A stretch of DNA of 64,000 nt from Diphasiastrum complanatum (Eukaryota; Streptophyta; Lycopodiopsida; Lycopodiales; Lycopodiaceae): NCBI GenBank assembly GCA_029204225.1, contig CM055097.1, forward strand, positions 3,814,620-3,878,619. The letters run 5' to 3'. Made by a program: the position numbers and the translations under genes. A model generated the notes under the pieces. It was not told the DNA's origin and ran no database searches. It was given only the letters and a program-made list of their open reading frames with translations. Shown piece by piece: positions 33,494 to 46,180 of the stretch (its first letter is position 1; every line of letters starts with the position of its first letter).

Positions 33494-34128
33494 TGTGAAG
33501 AAAATCAGAACTGAGATCCAATTTGCCCCTTTGATCTTTGGTTACTAAAGAAAGCAAGTCTAGCACCATTAACAATGTAGACATCTAGCATCTACTTGCA
33601 TAAAAGCTATAAACTCGATAAGAACTTGACCAAATAGCATATAAATGATAAAATGTTGTTTTTGTTCGTACAATGGTTGTACCATACCACTTTTCACACG
33701 TGTGGATCCAATACACCGCCTAAAATAGCATTCTACACACAAGAATTTAAGATATCAACAAGACAATGCACATATGAGCATAGAAACCCAAAGAGATCAC
33801 TTTCATAAGCATGAGAGAGAGAGAGAGATGCCCTCTTCCCACGCTTGTACACTACATATAGTAGGTCCTTGACCTATTTGTATGTGCTTGTTAGAAAGTT
33901 CTAGACCTATTCTACCAATAGACTAGATTCAATGCATCTAAAAATTCAAATTTGAATTGGTTCAAACTCGACCTAACTACTTTTCCCACACTTTCCAAAA
34001 GTGGTAATTCAAATAAACTTAGGCCTAAACAACTTCAAAAAGTATATCTCTAAATCTAAAATGCATATTGGCCAAAATTGCCAAGTGAACTAAGCATGAC
34101 TCAATCAAACTAGCTGATATTTCTCACA
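33494..34128 (-). repeat. 5' LTR of Copia family 1
   Basis: The LTR is 635 bp with TG...CA ends, collinear with 18266-18895. The internal (GA)n tract is shorter here (33810-33828). With PBS and gag on the left, it is the 5' LTR of the minus-strand fragment at 31441-32878. Confidence 0.85.
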
Positions 34129-34690
34129 TGCTCCACCTCTTCTCATCTCTTCTTGAAGCAATATTGAAATCAACTTTGACAATCTCAAAGTTAGTTTGTG
34201 TAGTCACAAACATAGTCCGATGCTCATAAGTTTTAGGCAAGCTTGATAACAACGCCATAAATGCATCCTGATTTTCCACACTAGATCCTATAGAGGCCAT
34301 CTTCTCAAGAAGAGCCTTAAAGTCATTAATATTTTCTAACATGCTAGTGGTTTCATTCATCATGAATGAGAAAGAATAATTTCTTAAAAATAATTTGGAG
34401 GTGACATCTTTATTTTTATAATGATTAGTGAGAGAATTCCAAGCTTCTTTTGAAGACTTGGCCAAACTAATGTGGAAGATCAATGAATATTTCAAATTCA
34501 ATGCTATTAAGCCTTTCCATCTCTTTGCTTCCATTTAGCAATGCCAAACAACATCAATGGGCATAAGCTCAGTCCCATAGATTCATTGCTAATAACATCA
34601 TCCTCAACTTAAATCTCCACATATGGAAATTACTTCCATCTAAATTCTCTACAACAGTTGAACTTGATTCTATAATTCTAAAATCGATAT
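34129..34690 (-). pseudogene. gag: Copia family 2 gag, second copy
   Basis: The frame 34124-34534 encodes KGLIALNLKYSLIFHISLAK, FMMNETTSMLENINDFKALL, SLPKTYEHRTMFVTTQTN and a C-terminus RRDEKRW that runs into the LTR. Upstream, ESSSTVVENLDGSNFHMW is readable but the start codon is ATA instead of ATG and a stop follows. It is the homologue of 18872-19455. Confidence 0.75.
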
Positions 34691-34740
34691 ACATAGAACG
34701 ACTAAGAATCAAACTGAACGTCGATATCAAATCGACTCTA

Positions 34741-35945
34741 GAAATATTTCACTTCAAAAATTTCAATGGAGGTTTGAACTCTGCTCTAATACCATTGTTG
34801 AAAAAAGTCCTAATCTTCACTCTACATATCAATGTTGGAAAAAACCAGGAGATAAATGAACTAAGGATTTCCTAAGGTGCAAAAATTAAGGAATAGCAAT
34901 CCTCCTAGGATCTTAGCAATCCTATGAGGAGGATGACATATTTCACTAAGATGGATAGAGACGAATGAATTAGAGCTAACATAAATGGATGAGCAGGTAG
35001 ATTGAAAAGGGCTCATTAATGTACTTGGCAGACACCACACGTCCATACATTGCTTATGCAGTATTCAGAATGAGCCAAGATCGATTCACGAACAACATTA
35101 TAGCTTAATTGAAACTTTAACTATTGATAAAAATGCATACAAACAATTTACTCATAAATCAAGTGTGCTACAATGATCAATCTCAATGGATTTACACACA
35201 TACAAAACCTATGGTGCAGTATATACTACCTTTTCTCTGCCATAAAAGGAGTGTGCTACAATAATCTCGATTGACTTGCACACACCATATTTTTTCTCTA
35301 CAATTTTTAGCTTCTATATATACAACTTTAAGTAGAATCCAAAGAAACTTGAGTAACCTGGCATTAATTCAGTTTACTATAATCGATAGGCATTGATTGT
35401 CTGATATGATTTTGTCATGAAGAATGATCGTGAAAATTGAAATTTGTTATTTTGATCATGACAGTCAAATTTCAATCTTGGATTGAATTGAATAGAATCG
35501 ATGTAGGTGTTTTGGTATCAAGTTCGATATCGAGCCGACCAAAGCTTATTTCGACCCAAGGCTAATTTTAATCCAAAGCCTATCTTGACCCGAGGTCGAT
35601 TTGGACCCTGTTTTTTTTTATCTTCAGTCGCTACTCTGCAAACTATCAAAATTTTAGAGTATTTCTATAGATTTGTCCTATGTGCATAGTTTGTGAGTAA
35701 TTCTACATGTCTCAAAAATTGTCCAAAAACAAAGAACATGTACATTTGAAGAGTGATTGTACAACACTAACCAAATTCCAACATATCTTATCGCAAACTC
35801 AAGCAAAATCTCAATAGTCCGCAAAACCAAAAGTACTAGTAAACGGCCAAAGTCACTAAGGATACTTAGAATGGAAAAATGAATATGGCCTCAAGTACAT
35901 AGGACAACTTTACAAAAACTAAGACACCCTTTAGCAACACATAAG
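34741..35945 (-). repeat. Copia family 2 leader and LTR-like region with PBS
   Basis: The PBS complement GCTCTAATACCA lies at 34783-34794. The sequence on its right, starting TTGTTGAAAAAAGT, should be the LTR. 35128-35940 matches 19550-20420. The exact LTR end was not found. No coding frames. Confidence 0.6.
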
Positions 35946-36080
35946 AGGAGAGGGAGGATATGTGAAGGCATCGAGAATGATAAGCTTGAAGTTGCTATGT
36001 TTTCTGAGTAGTCATTGCATTACTACATTCTTTAATTTTGTTACAAAAATCTCAAATTTAAAGTTGTCATCAATTGAAAA

Positions 36081-36215
36081 TTTTGGCAACATGGCACTAC
36101 CACTCGTCTGTTGCCATTGATTGCCACGAAAACTACCACGCTAGGCCTTACAGGCCAAACATGGGCCGCGTCTTATGTGTGTGGCAAAGGTGCCAGCCCC
36201 ATATTTGTAGTTGTG
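36081..36215. repeat. orphan right end of the GTGGCA-type transposon family
   Basis: The words ATGGCAC, TTGCCAT, TTGCCACG and GTGTGGCAAAGG precede ATATTTGTAGTTGTG at 36201-36215. The last 12 bases equal the end of copy 1 (10779-10790), and TCTTATGTG(C/T) precedes both at similar distance. No ORF accompanies it, so it is a truncated or non-autonomous relative. Confidence 0.55.
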
Positions 36216-36640
36216 TTTAAGATAGCTCAATAGTTCATTTTAGACTTATTTGATGAAAACCCTCTTAAGTTAAAAGAATGAAGATAAATTTTTACAAGGT
36301 AAAGAACAATACTTATTTTATCCCAATGCACTTGAGTGGTGAGTTGGACAAGGGCATTATTTGCAAAGTTGATGAGCAAGGATTAAATTATTTTCTAGGT
36401 AGACACAAGAGACACTAGGAGCTTGCTTCAAACCTAGGAAATTAGTTATGCTTGTTGTGTAACTTATACATATAACTAACTAGTTGCTCTAGTGGCCAAA
36501 AAAGAAACCAAGTGAAAAGAACTATGGCTGAGGTCATAGGTGCTTAAATTGTTCAGCCTTTAGATATTGTCCTAAGATTCCTTTGAGAGAAAGAGAGAAA
36601 AACAAGTAACTATTGCTTGAGGTGGTTAAATTGTTTAGCC

Positions 36641-36643
<3 letters not shown>

Positions 36644-36677
<34 letters not shown>

Positions 36678-36758
36678 GTGTCCTTGTCCTGGCCACAAGC
36701 AAAGGAAAGCAGTAGGTGTACCTATTCTAACTTGACGTTTTCTAAATTCTATATAATT
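36644..36758 (+). promoter_or_regulatory. COMT-like gene core promoter: (GA)n tract and TATA box
   Basis: A (GA)n tract of about 29 bp (36644-36672) lies 272 bp upstream of the start codon. TATATAAT at 36751-36758 is a good TATA box about 160 bp upstream. The 5' UTR between them contains more GA-rich sequence. No other plant gene start competes nearby. Confidence 0.55.
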
Positions 36759-36915
36759 CGCGCTTCTCTTCTTCGAGTCTCACAGCAGCTCACGTTTTCT
36801 TTTGTGCTCCATCTCTGTTATCAGAGAGAAAGAGAGCGACTTTTTTCGGAAGGCTGCAGAGGAACTTCGAAGCACAAAATAATTTCACAGATAGAGAGGA
36901 AAAGGGCGAGGAGAG

Positions 36916-38164
36916 ATGGGTTCTGACAAGATTGGACTGGTGGAAGAGAATGGGGCAGCTTCCAAGGTGGAAGAGAAAGAAGCAGAGCCCACCAAGGTAC
37001 AGAACTTGGAGAGAATGAAGGTATTGGAGCTGGGCACTTTGAGCACAGTTCCCATGGCTCTCAGAGCAGCCATTATTCTGGATGTGTTTGAGATCATCAA
37101 CAAAGTGAGCCCTACTGAACCCATCTCTGCAAAAGACATTGTTGCTCACATTCCTACCACTACGACCAAATCTGCTGTCTACCTTGACCGCATCCTTAAG
37201 CTTCTTGCATCCAGAGAAATTCTCAGTGACACAATTGTGGAGGTAGATGGTAAGAAAGAGAGCAGATATGGACTCACTCCTCTTTGCAAGTATCTAATCA
37301 AGGATGAGATGGGCATGTCATTGGCACCTCTGGTTGTGATGAACCAGGATAAAGTGTTCATGGCCTCATGGCAGTACCTTCCTGAGGCAGTGCTGGATGG
37401 AGGAGAGCCTTTCTTCAAAGCTCATGGCAAGAATGCATTCCAGCTGGGGACAGAAGATCCTCGCTTGGACAAGCTCTTCAACACCGCCATGGGAAGCCAC
37501 TCAACACTCTTCATGAAAGCTACCCTTGATGCATATGATGGCTTTAAGAACATCAGCAAACTGGTTGATGTAGGGGGAGGATTCGGATCATCGCTCAACA
37601 TGATTGTGTCGAAATATCCCCACATTCAAGGGATAAATTTCGATCAGCCTCATGTTGTGGCTCTTGCCCCACAATATCCTGGTGTAGAGCACGTTGGTGG
37701 GAACATGTTTGAAAGCGTGCCTTCAGGAGAAGCCATCTTCATGAAGGTACTAAAGCTTTTTTTTCTATAAAGCATTTGAGCTAGTCCTTTTATCGAATCC
37801 TTTTCCCCTGGACTTTTTGGTACTGTGGAGATTGACTACTTGCGGGTTTTTGCAGTGGATCTTGCACGATTGGAGCGATGATCACTGCCTCACAATCCTC
37901 AAAAATTGCTACAAGTCTGTTCCCGACGCCGGCAAAGTGATTGTGGTAGACGCTGTGTTGCCTGCTACAGTAGATCATAGTCTTGCTGCCAAAGTTGGCT
38001 ACAGCGTAGATCTGCTCATGCTGGCCTACAATCAAGGTGGAAAGGAGCGCACCGAGGAAGAATTCAAGGATCTGGCCCTTGCTGCTGGGTTTGCAGGGAT
38101 TAAAGTGATCTGCACTATTGATTCCATGTCTGTTTTAGAATTCTACAAAGTTCTAGAACTCTGA
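36916..38164 (+). CDS. COMT: caffeate O-methyltransferase-like protein (two exons)
   Basis: Exon 1 is 36916-37746, the intron 37747-37855 (GTACTA...TTTGCAG, phase 0), and exon 2 37856-38164, for 379 residues. The enzyme transfers methyl from S-adenosylmethionine to phenolic hydroxyls in the cytosol. N-terminal dimerisation region: about 30-130. Substrate-side VMNQDKVFMASW is at 141-152. The SAM loop VDVGGGFG is at 217-224 with Phe where most members have Thr, followed by NFDQPHV (D243), WILHDWSDDHC with catalytic H281, and KERTEEEF (E341). The usual second catalytic Glu (alfalfa E297) is Asp309 (VDAVLP). The frame is intact and of normal length. A related phenylpropanoid or specialised OMT is as likely as true COMT. 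Confidence 0.9.
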
Positions 38165-39889
38165 ACGGCTTGACATAAGCCCAGCAGCAATCTCTTTCCT
38201 CATATAAATCAAGAATGCAGGAGCTCTGATGGATCCAACACAAGCAAGACTTGCTATCAATGCAAGGTATCCTGTCCTATGCCATAATTTATAGCAGAAC
38301 ATTTCTCTGTGCTCCCACGGGTTGATATTACCAAAAAGCGTTACAGCAGAACAGTTTAGCAATAGATTGAGGTTTTGTATAGCAAAATTTGTTAGCTTAT
38401 ATTATATAGTAACCCTGATACATAGCAACATTCACCTATATCAGGGGATATGCTTGATTCACCTTGTGGCTTTTAGCCAATTTCAGTGCAAAGAGTATAA
38501 TTTTTTCAAATAATCATTTAGCTGCATGCAATGTTGCTGGCTAGAATGCCCCTGGTGCAATGCTGAGTCTGTGTTCTGGAATTGTTTAGAACTGTAACTT
38601 TTCTTTTCAATTTTGATGTTACGTGAATGAAATTTATGAATCGTGTTACTGATCTGTCATAGAAGAATCTTAGCAATGTGCATGAATTAACCACATAGAC
38701 TTGATTTCCATATTAATATGCTAACCAAAATTTGTAATGAAAATTTATCCAACAGGATTCAGTGTTTTCACTTTTGGCTTATTATTTTGCTATACACACT
38801 CTGAGGCTCTTTCGGCAGGGCAGGACCTGCTGCCTAGGGCGGTAACCCAATGCAAAGCTCATCCAACGATGGAAGGGCTGAGAAGGCAAACCTTACCAAA
38901 CAAGAAAATAGTTGTTTTTTTTCCATAAATTGTGTTTTACATGGACCTTAAAAAAAATGCAAAAAGAAAACATATTCCCCCGAAGGATATGAATGTGTTT
39001 TATTCATCAAAGAAGCTGAAACTTATTTTACGACAAAAGAGTGCTACAAATGTGATTGCACTACAAGTACATAGACAAGATTAACACGTTGATCTAAGAA
39101 GATCCTGAGATACTATGCCTCTGGAAGAAAAATAAGAAAAGCTTGACTTGAAAGTTTTTCCTTGCTTTCAATGTAAATGAAACCCTATAAAGGGTACAAG
39201 TTCAAACCAATGATGGCTTTATAGCAATATGATGTTTAGCACAATCTCATAAATAGCCAATAAAATGTAGAGAAGTTGGAGGAATAAATGAATGTGGAAA
39301 CATCGTATACCTATAAACAAATTTTGAGGCCATACTTCGATGAGAATGTTGCATCAAATATAAGATCAAAAACTATAAAGTACACCAAATTTGAGACATG
39401 CTTTGTAAGTCAATTATGTCATCCATGTATTATTTACATGTAAAACCTATTCTTAAGGTCGTTAAATTTATTATGCATTTCAATATCCTCAAATAGTAAT
39501 CGATAAACAAATATTTGGCAAACAATTCAAAGACCTAGAAATTGTGATAATTTCGTTTCTGAGATGTTTCAACATTTTTTTCAAAGCATAAAAGAACTCT
39601 TTCTTCAATGACATATGCACCTATGAAGTTGCTCCTAATGCTATTCCAGCAAAGAGCCTACTATTTATAGCTAAAAGTGATGACTCTCTTTCTCCTTTCT
39701 CTAGAGTCATTTGGCCTAGCTTATCCAAAACTTAACCTAAACTAGTCATATTGGCCAAAATTGCCAAGTAAACCTAAAAATGAACTTTTGTGTGTACAAA
39801 ATAATTTGGCCTCATTTAGGCTCAAATTGCAAAACTAACTAAAAAGCTAGAAAAGTAGTTGACAATTTTCAGAAAATAGTTATTATACT
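38165..39889. other. 3' UTR and intergenic sequence
   Basis: The first 500 bp probably include the methyltransferase 3' UTR. From about 39590 the sequence (ACTATTTATAGC, then TTGGCCAAAATTGCCAAGTAAAC) resembles the edge of the family-1 Copia LTR in a diverged form. No ORF of note. Confidence 0.4.
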
Positions 39890-40470
39890 TTTCTTTAAGC
39901 CTGTCACAAAAAACACATTCAAGATATTCCTTACCTTTCCGCTCAAAAATGATGGGTACTTTTATTTGGGGTGCAAGTTTAAGATTTTATCCCCATTAAA
40001 CGCTTGCGCTACATTGTCACCAATGGAGTGAATTGGAGAAACCATTGTCAATTGTCAATCATGTGTTGTGTTGCCCCTAAATCAATTATTGTCATTGTCT
40101 TGTGAAGCCAATGCAACAACAAACACATTTAATTGATTGCTACTTTAGTTTGCCTTCATTGATATATATCCTTTATTTTGACAATCTTTGGCCCAAGGCC
40201 CATTCTTATGTCAGTCACAGCATTTTTTATTTTTCTTCTTGTTGTCTAATGTTCTACTATAGGGTTTCTTTGTTAGCAATGCTTGCTCTATTGAAGATAA
40301 GGCCTAGTTGTTTGATAATTCACTACAAGCTTTTACAACCTCTCACTTCTATTCTACGTGTAGAAAAATGTTGTATATATCCTCATAGGTTGTTAGTTCT
40401 TTTTCATAAGTATACCAGTGCTCAAAACATTTCACTTTTGATTGGTCACATGACTTCATGACAACACATA
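39890..40470 (-). pseudogene. degenerate Copia gag/protease fragment
   Basis: The minus strand shows gag-like KSCDQSKVKCFEHWYTYEKE at about 40400-40460. A knuckle-like KNKKCCD and HKNGPWAKDCQ lie near 40190-40240, then TIIDLGATQHMID near 40060-40100 where a working protease has D-S-G. Stops and shifts interrupt every part. It belongs to a Copia family other than 1 and 2. Confidence 0.55.
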
Positions 40471-41078
40471 GGAAAGTGTCACTAGCCCTCTACTATCATG
40501 CCATGTGTAAGAAGCCTAGCCTACCTCGAGCTACATCACACACCAAAGTTGGACTAATCACCTACTAACATGTGTGAATGGGGTAGAAAAGTCAAAGTAC
40601 CCCCAAACTCAAGATTAAGGCCTATTGACTATTCAAACTCTTCATAAATGAATTAAAAAGATTATGGCTACCCTCCACACGTGGGAACATGCTCCACACA
40701 TGTGAAATTTCACTGTGTACATGATATTGCAAAAGATCAAGCTAGATTTTGCCTATTTTTCACAAGTAGCTATTTTCCAAAAAAAACATGATTCAACCAC
40801 CAAAAACTCACTCACAAGCCTTAAATAACACGAAGACCTTCAAAAAAACTATGTGAAGAACCAATCAGCCAAATCACCCTACAATCGATTAAATATACAT
40901 TTACCAATAGAGGACTAACTATTGGATTTATATAAAAACTAAAAGTCCACTACAATTGTGTCTCCTATAAAAGTTTGTACATACCTAAAAAAATTCAATT
41001 TGTAGATTAGAAACCAAAGGTCAAAATGGAGTTTGAATTGACCTTAGATTGATATTAGCTCTAGGTCAATATTATACT
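40471..41078. other. AT-rich stretch without a gene
   Basis: Only short frames are seen. The final part (about 41030-41078) is the left flank of the complete Copia insertion; it continues at 47477. Confidence 0.45.
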
Positions 41079-42154
41079 TGTTATGGAGAGAGAGGGGGGG
41101 GGGGGAGAATAAATGACGAACATGAACAAGAAACAAACGAGAAGCGAACTCGAACAGAAAATGTTCGTGCGCAGCGGAATGAATTATTTAACTCTCTCCG
41201 TAAGCATGACTACGCCTATCAGAATGAAGAGAACTTTAGTGATAGAAATCACAGTGATTCTAGATTACGTAGCCAAACATTTAATGGATGAAGCGCTAGA
41301 TGAATAATTTGTCGCAAATTGCAAGACAAATTATTTGTCGTGAATGATTTGCGAAGAGCTAGACAAATAATTAGTCACGAATTATTCATGAAAGACAAGA
41401 CTAAAAGTTGATCGTCTATTACCAGAAAGAGCAACTAGAAAGATCAGACCAAATGAAAACAAGCATAGCAATATTAACACAGGATCTGAATGCAAAACAA
41501 AGAGCTGTATCAGATTAAGTATATCATGTATACAAGTTAATAATGCGGCAGAGCACAATACAATAGCGGACAAAACTGCATGCCCTACGAAGCTTATTTT
41601 GTCTGTAATGAGGAATGAAACCTCTTCTCTTTGTCTCTTCTTCTCTCGCTTCTCATCTAACTCTCTCTCTATGTGTATGTTGAATACACGAATGGTATCC
41701 AATATATATGCATAACATTACAGGTGTGCAGATGTGAAAGTACAGAGTGGATGTGATGTCTGTAGAAGATCGTGGGTGGCTACAATTGTTGTCCAATTTG
41801 TTAGCGGCAACTGCATGGAGTGAGCGTAAAAAGGGTGTAACGTCAACCAGTGTTGAAGTGAAAGTTGGTGATGATGCAAAAAGTGGATCACTCTTACGAA
41901 TGGCCTTAGGATAAGATTTATAGGGTGCCTTAGCTTTTAGGGCACCTTCGGCATTCGGTAGGATAGTGTCCCCTTTTCGCCATAACATGTGTAAAAACAT
42001 AGTGTTTGTGATTCTTTCATCTTTTATTCGTCTATGCAAATTTGCGTGTAAATATGCAGGCTGCGTGACAACGTTAGTAAATATGCAGGAAAAATGGAGG
42101 CAAATTAAAAAAAAAAAAAAAGGATTTAGGAGAGTAGAAGGAGTAAATCCAACA
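41079..42154 (-). repeat. 3' LTR of the complete Copia element
   Basis: The LTR is 1076 bp with TG...CA ends. It begins TGTTATGGAGAGAGAGG with a poly-G run (about 41093-41105) where the other LTR has a long (GA)n. Numerous substitutions relative to 46321-47476 show an old insertion. Confidence 0.92.
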
Positions 42155-42225
42155 CCCCCCCTTAATCTGGATCCGTGAATGCCTTGATTTTCAAACTGAG
42201 CAATGCACAAAATTTGTTTTGTGCA

Positions 42226-44128
42226 TTAATACTGAGTGCTTTTGTGAAAATGTCTGCAACCTTGTCCTGCATTCTGCAGTATGTTAAGCTTACCTCCCTT
42301 CAAGAACCTTGCCCCTGATGTAGTGATATCTGATCTCAATGTGCTTACTCCTAAAATGAAATCTAGGGTTGGCCGATAAGGCAATAGTACTTTGTTATCA
42401 CAAAACAAAATTGTGGGGCTGTCCTGATACAGATTGATGTTTGACAACAAATTTCTCAATCAAAACACTTCCTTAATAGATTGAGAAGCAGCAATGTATT
42501 CTGCTTCAGTAGAAGAAAGTGCGATAGAGGTTTGCTTATGACTGTTCCATGAAATAGGACCGTCGTTGAAGAAGAATGTAAATCCAGATGTGGATTTACG
42601 ATTGTCTGCATCTCCTCCCGAGCTTGCATCAGAATAGCCACTGAGCTAATGAAGATTGTCGTTGTTGACATCTCCATAGCAGATGCACTGGTCCATGGTA
42701 GCTCGAATATATCTCATGCTCGAATAAGAGCCTTCCAATGGGTAATGCCAGGATTAGCCATACATTGGCTGAGTGAGCTTACAACAAAAGAGATATTTGG
42801 TCTTGTACAGACCATTGCGTACATGAGAGATCCAAGTATCGATCGATACGGATATTCTCTCATCTGCTCCTCTTCCTGCTTGGTCTGGGGAAATTGGTCC
42901 TTTGACATATGCAAGCTTGGATCCATTGGTGAGTGAGCTGATTTACAGTTCGTCAAATTGTATTTGTTAAGAACATTGTGAAGATACCTTTGTTGAGTGA
43001 TATGAATCAGTCGATTTGCTCTGTCTTTGTGGATTTGAATTCCAAGACATAAGTGAGCTTCGTCCAGATCAGTCATGTCGAATTCTGAGAACAACATTTG
43101 TTTTGCATCCTTGACCATTTCGGTATTGTTGCTGAAGAGCAACGTATCATCAACGTACAAGGTGATGATAATGAAGGATTGCTGCACTGACCTTGAATAA
43201 ACGTTGCAATCAGCAGTGCTTGGTTTGAATCCTTGTTCAATGATGAATGTGTTGATCCTCTGAAACCAAGCTCTGGCAGACTATTTTAAGCCGTATAGTG
43301 CTTTGTGGAGTTTACAGACATGATTCTTCATGCCTTCCAGAACTTATCCTTCAGGCTGGATCATTTAGATATCTTCTTGTATGACTTCGTTTAGATAGGC
43401 TGTTTTTACATCAAGTTGATGTACTTCGAGGTCGGCAGTTGCAGCATAAGACAAGAGCATTCTGATCGACGAATGTTTGATGACTAGACTAAAAGTCTCA
43501 CTGTAGTCGACATTCGGGATCTGGGTGAATCCTCGTGCTACTAGTTTAGCCTTCCTTCGATCAATTGCGCTATTGGCATTATATTTGATCTTAAAGATCC
43601 ATTTGCAATCAATAATATTGCATCCAATAGGAGCTTCAACTGATAACCATGTCTGATTCTATATCAGAGAGGAATACTCTCTGTCCATGGCTTCTCTCTA
43701 GAGATCAGAGTCTGGTTGCTAAGTGCCTCTTCGACTGTCGTCGGTTCCTGCATTAAGAGACAAGCAGACTCAGGAGTATACCTTGTGGGCTGTGTGCGCA
43801 CTCGGCTTGATCTTCTGGGATGATTCGACTGATGAACCGCTCTTGGGACTTGTTGCTGGGTAGCAGCAACATCTTCGTCTGATTCGCTATCTTGAAGTGG
43901 GTTGACAATAGACACGCATGAGCCAGAAGCACGGACTATCATGTCAATGGCATGATATGTAGGTTCTTCTTGAGCAATATCCTTGCCTTTGAGGTCGACG
44001 AATTGATCCTCGATAAAGACTGTATCTCGGCTATATAATATTTGCTGGATATCAGGATCATACAACTTGTAGGTATTATTAGACAAAGTATATCCGATCA
44101 GGATGGTCTTGAGACCTTGGAAGTCCAA
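42226..44128 (-). pseudogene. pol: Copia reverse transcriptase and RNase H
   Basis: 43664-44128 is the integrase-RT linker (TILIGYTLSNNTYKLYD, SRDTVFIED). 42714-43187 contains the RT active site ITLYVDDTLLFSNN with the YVDD box intact, then LGIQIHKD and the RPNISFVVSSLSQ end of RT. RNase H follows at 42226-42700 in other frames: GYSDASSGGDADNRKSTSG, ALSSTEAEYIA, and LFCDNK. A TGA replaces the Trp expected before LRNLL (about 42461). Stops and register shifts between 43190 and 43660 break the N-terminal part of RT. The enzymes would copy element RNA into DNA. Confidence 0.88.
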
Positions 44129-44230
44129 TTTCTTCCTTGTGTCTTTTGGGATCTACGCGTAGAACATGCACCCGAACACTCTTAGGTTCTTCAAAGAAGG
44201 CTTAGAGCCTGTCCACACCTCGTGGGGTGT

Positions 44231-45065
44231 CTATTCTGAGAGGGCCTTGGTCGAACATCTATTCTGGAGGTAAGCTACAGTGGATACAGCTTCAGCCCAG
44301 AATCTCTTGGACAACGATGCATGCGATAGCATACACTTAGCAGATTCGACCAAAGTACGGTTCTTCCTCTTAGCTAAGCCATTAGACTGAGGACTGTAAG
44401 GAGTGATGAATTGCTGCTCGATGCCTTGGCTTTGATAGTACTCCTTAAACTCGACAAAGATGTATTCTCCACCATTGTCTGACCTTAGGGCCTTGATCGT
44501 CCTTCCAGTGTCCTTTTCTGCACGCTCCTTGAATATTCTGAAGCAGTTGAAGGCTTCTGATTTCTTCTTTATGAAATACACCATCGTCCTTTTGGAGAAT
44601 TCATCAATAAAGGTTATAAAATACTTGGCATCCTTCAACGAAGGATTTTTCATCGGGACACAAATATCTGAATGTACAACATCTAGCAATCCTCTAGCAA
44701 CATGGTGATGGCTTGACTTAAAATGGTTTCCTAGTCAGTATACCAACTAGATAGTCTTGACAGATAGGTAACTCGACTTTTTCGCGAGGATAGTCGAGAT
44801 CAAGAACAATAGATTGTCTAGACATTCATTGTACAGCAGCATGATTTAAATGACCAAGTCTATAATGCCAAAGTAAATCTTTATTTGTATGAATTGAAGT
44901 ACTGAGAGCCTGACTAGAAGCAAAAAAACAATGACTTAATTTATACAAGTATCCATGCCTCTTTCTGAGTGCTAGGATCTTGCTAGTCCTATCAAATACT
45001 TTACACTGATCACATTCAAACTCTACTCTATGTCCTAAATCTATGATTCTACTTACAAAGAGCAT
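44231..45065 (-). pseudogene. pol: Copia pre-integrase and integrase
   Basis: 44826-45065 is the pre-integrase domain, ending LLWHYRLGHLNHAA. Integrase (44231-44689) shows VVHSDICVPM (first Asp), FITFIDEFSKRT and RSDNGGEY (second Asp). At the third catalytic position NGLAKRKNRT has Lys where the D,D,E triad needs Glu (GAG to AAG). The rest, KRFWAEAVSTVAYLQNR, is typical. Without the Glu it cannot catalyse strand transfer. Confidence 0.9.
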
Positions 45066-45136
45066 ATTTGTAGATAAATTTGGTACATATAGGACTTTAG
45101 AGAGTAGCTTAGATTGATGATTTGCAAAGCTTAATC

Positions 45137-46180
45137 TTACAGTGCCTTCACCTTTGATAGCTTGTGTGATATTGTCACCAAGGTACTGTAAGGTGTATAG
45201 GACTCGAAACAGCCAATGAGGCTAGTCATGTGCTGAGTGGCTCCAAAATCCAGAAACCAAGAACTGTCGCCAGATGCTTCTTGATGGTTGGTCATGAAGG
45301 CATCATGATCTGCTTCTTGAATAGGTTGTGGAGCTTCTACAGTTGCATTTGCCACTTGATTCGACTGTCCCTTGCTATTGTTCTTCGCTTGAAGTATTCG
45401 GTAGTCTTGAATTTTGTGGTTGTTTTGTTTGCAGTATCTACAGAACAACTTCTTCTTTGTCTGTGGATTCAACTGTTCCTTATGCTGAGCTGGTTTTTGG
45501 TCTGGCTTTGATTGCTTCGGGCCTTTTTTCTTCTTCTACTTTGTCATGCTCTTGTTGGTGTACAAGGTGTCAGAATCAGCTGAGGAACTCGAGGCTTCGT
45601 TCCTTCGCGTGTCTTCCTGCAACAACATAGTAATGACTCTCGAAAGAGTCAATTCTGGATGAGTCGTTATGATCATCACCCAGCTGTCGTAAGAACTTGG
45701 CAAGCTTGTAAGCAGTTGCATCATTGCGTCTTGATCGTCTATGACAGATCCGACAGTGGCCATTTGTCTTAGCAGGTTCTTGAATTGATTAATGTAATTC
45801 TGCAGAGAATCACCATTCGTCATCTTGAGGGAGTAGAATTTCTTCCTGAGATGTAGCTTAGAAGCTATATCTCGCACTTCATATAGTGTGCTCAAGATGT
45901 CCTAGACTTTTTTCGATGTCTGAGCCTCACATACATGGCCAATCTGGGTATCCATGATGTTGAGGATGATCAGCGCAAAAGCTTTTCTATCCTTACAGCT
46001 TGCATCTAGCGATTGTCACGTCATTTGCTTCGGGTTTCCCTTCTGCACCTGTAAAAACGTCGAACAATTCTTTTGCCATTAGTATAGTTTTCATCTTAAA
46101 TTTTCACAGATGGTAATTGGCTCCATCAAGCTTGTCCATGATAGGACTGGCTTTCCCTTGGAAATCCATGTGGAAGAATT
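45137..46180 (-). pseudogene. gag: Copia gag and protease
   Basis: Gag begins near 46170 with FQGKASPIMDKLDGANYHL, then a stop. The body at 45536-45895 has SLQNYINQFKNLLRQM and SSYDSWVMIITTHPE. At 45137-45472 the zinc knuckle FCRYCKQNNHKIQDYRI has Tyr for its last Cys. The protease motif reads WFLDFGATQHMT with Phe for the Ser of D-S-G. Frameshifts lie near 45480 and 45900. Both changed codons are explained by single C-to-T or G-to-A transitions. Confidence 0.85.

Noticed and set aside
36790..37149. Minus-strand ORFs across the methyltransferase exon
   Set aside because: Shadow frames of a clear plus-strand gene.
37817..38164. Separate 115-codon ORF
   Set aside because: It is exon 2 of the methyltransferase plus read-through of the intron; the splice sites at 37746/37856 restore the family sequence.
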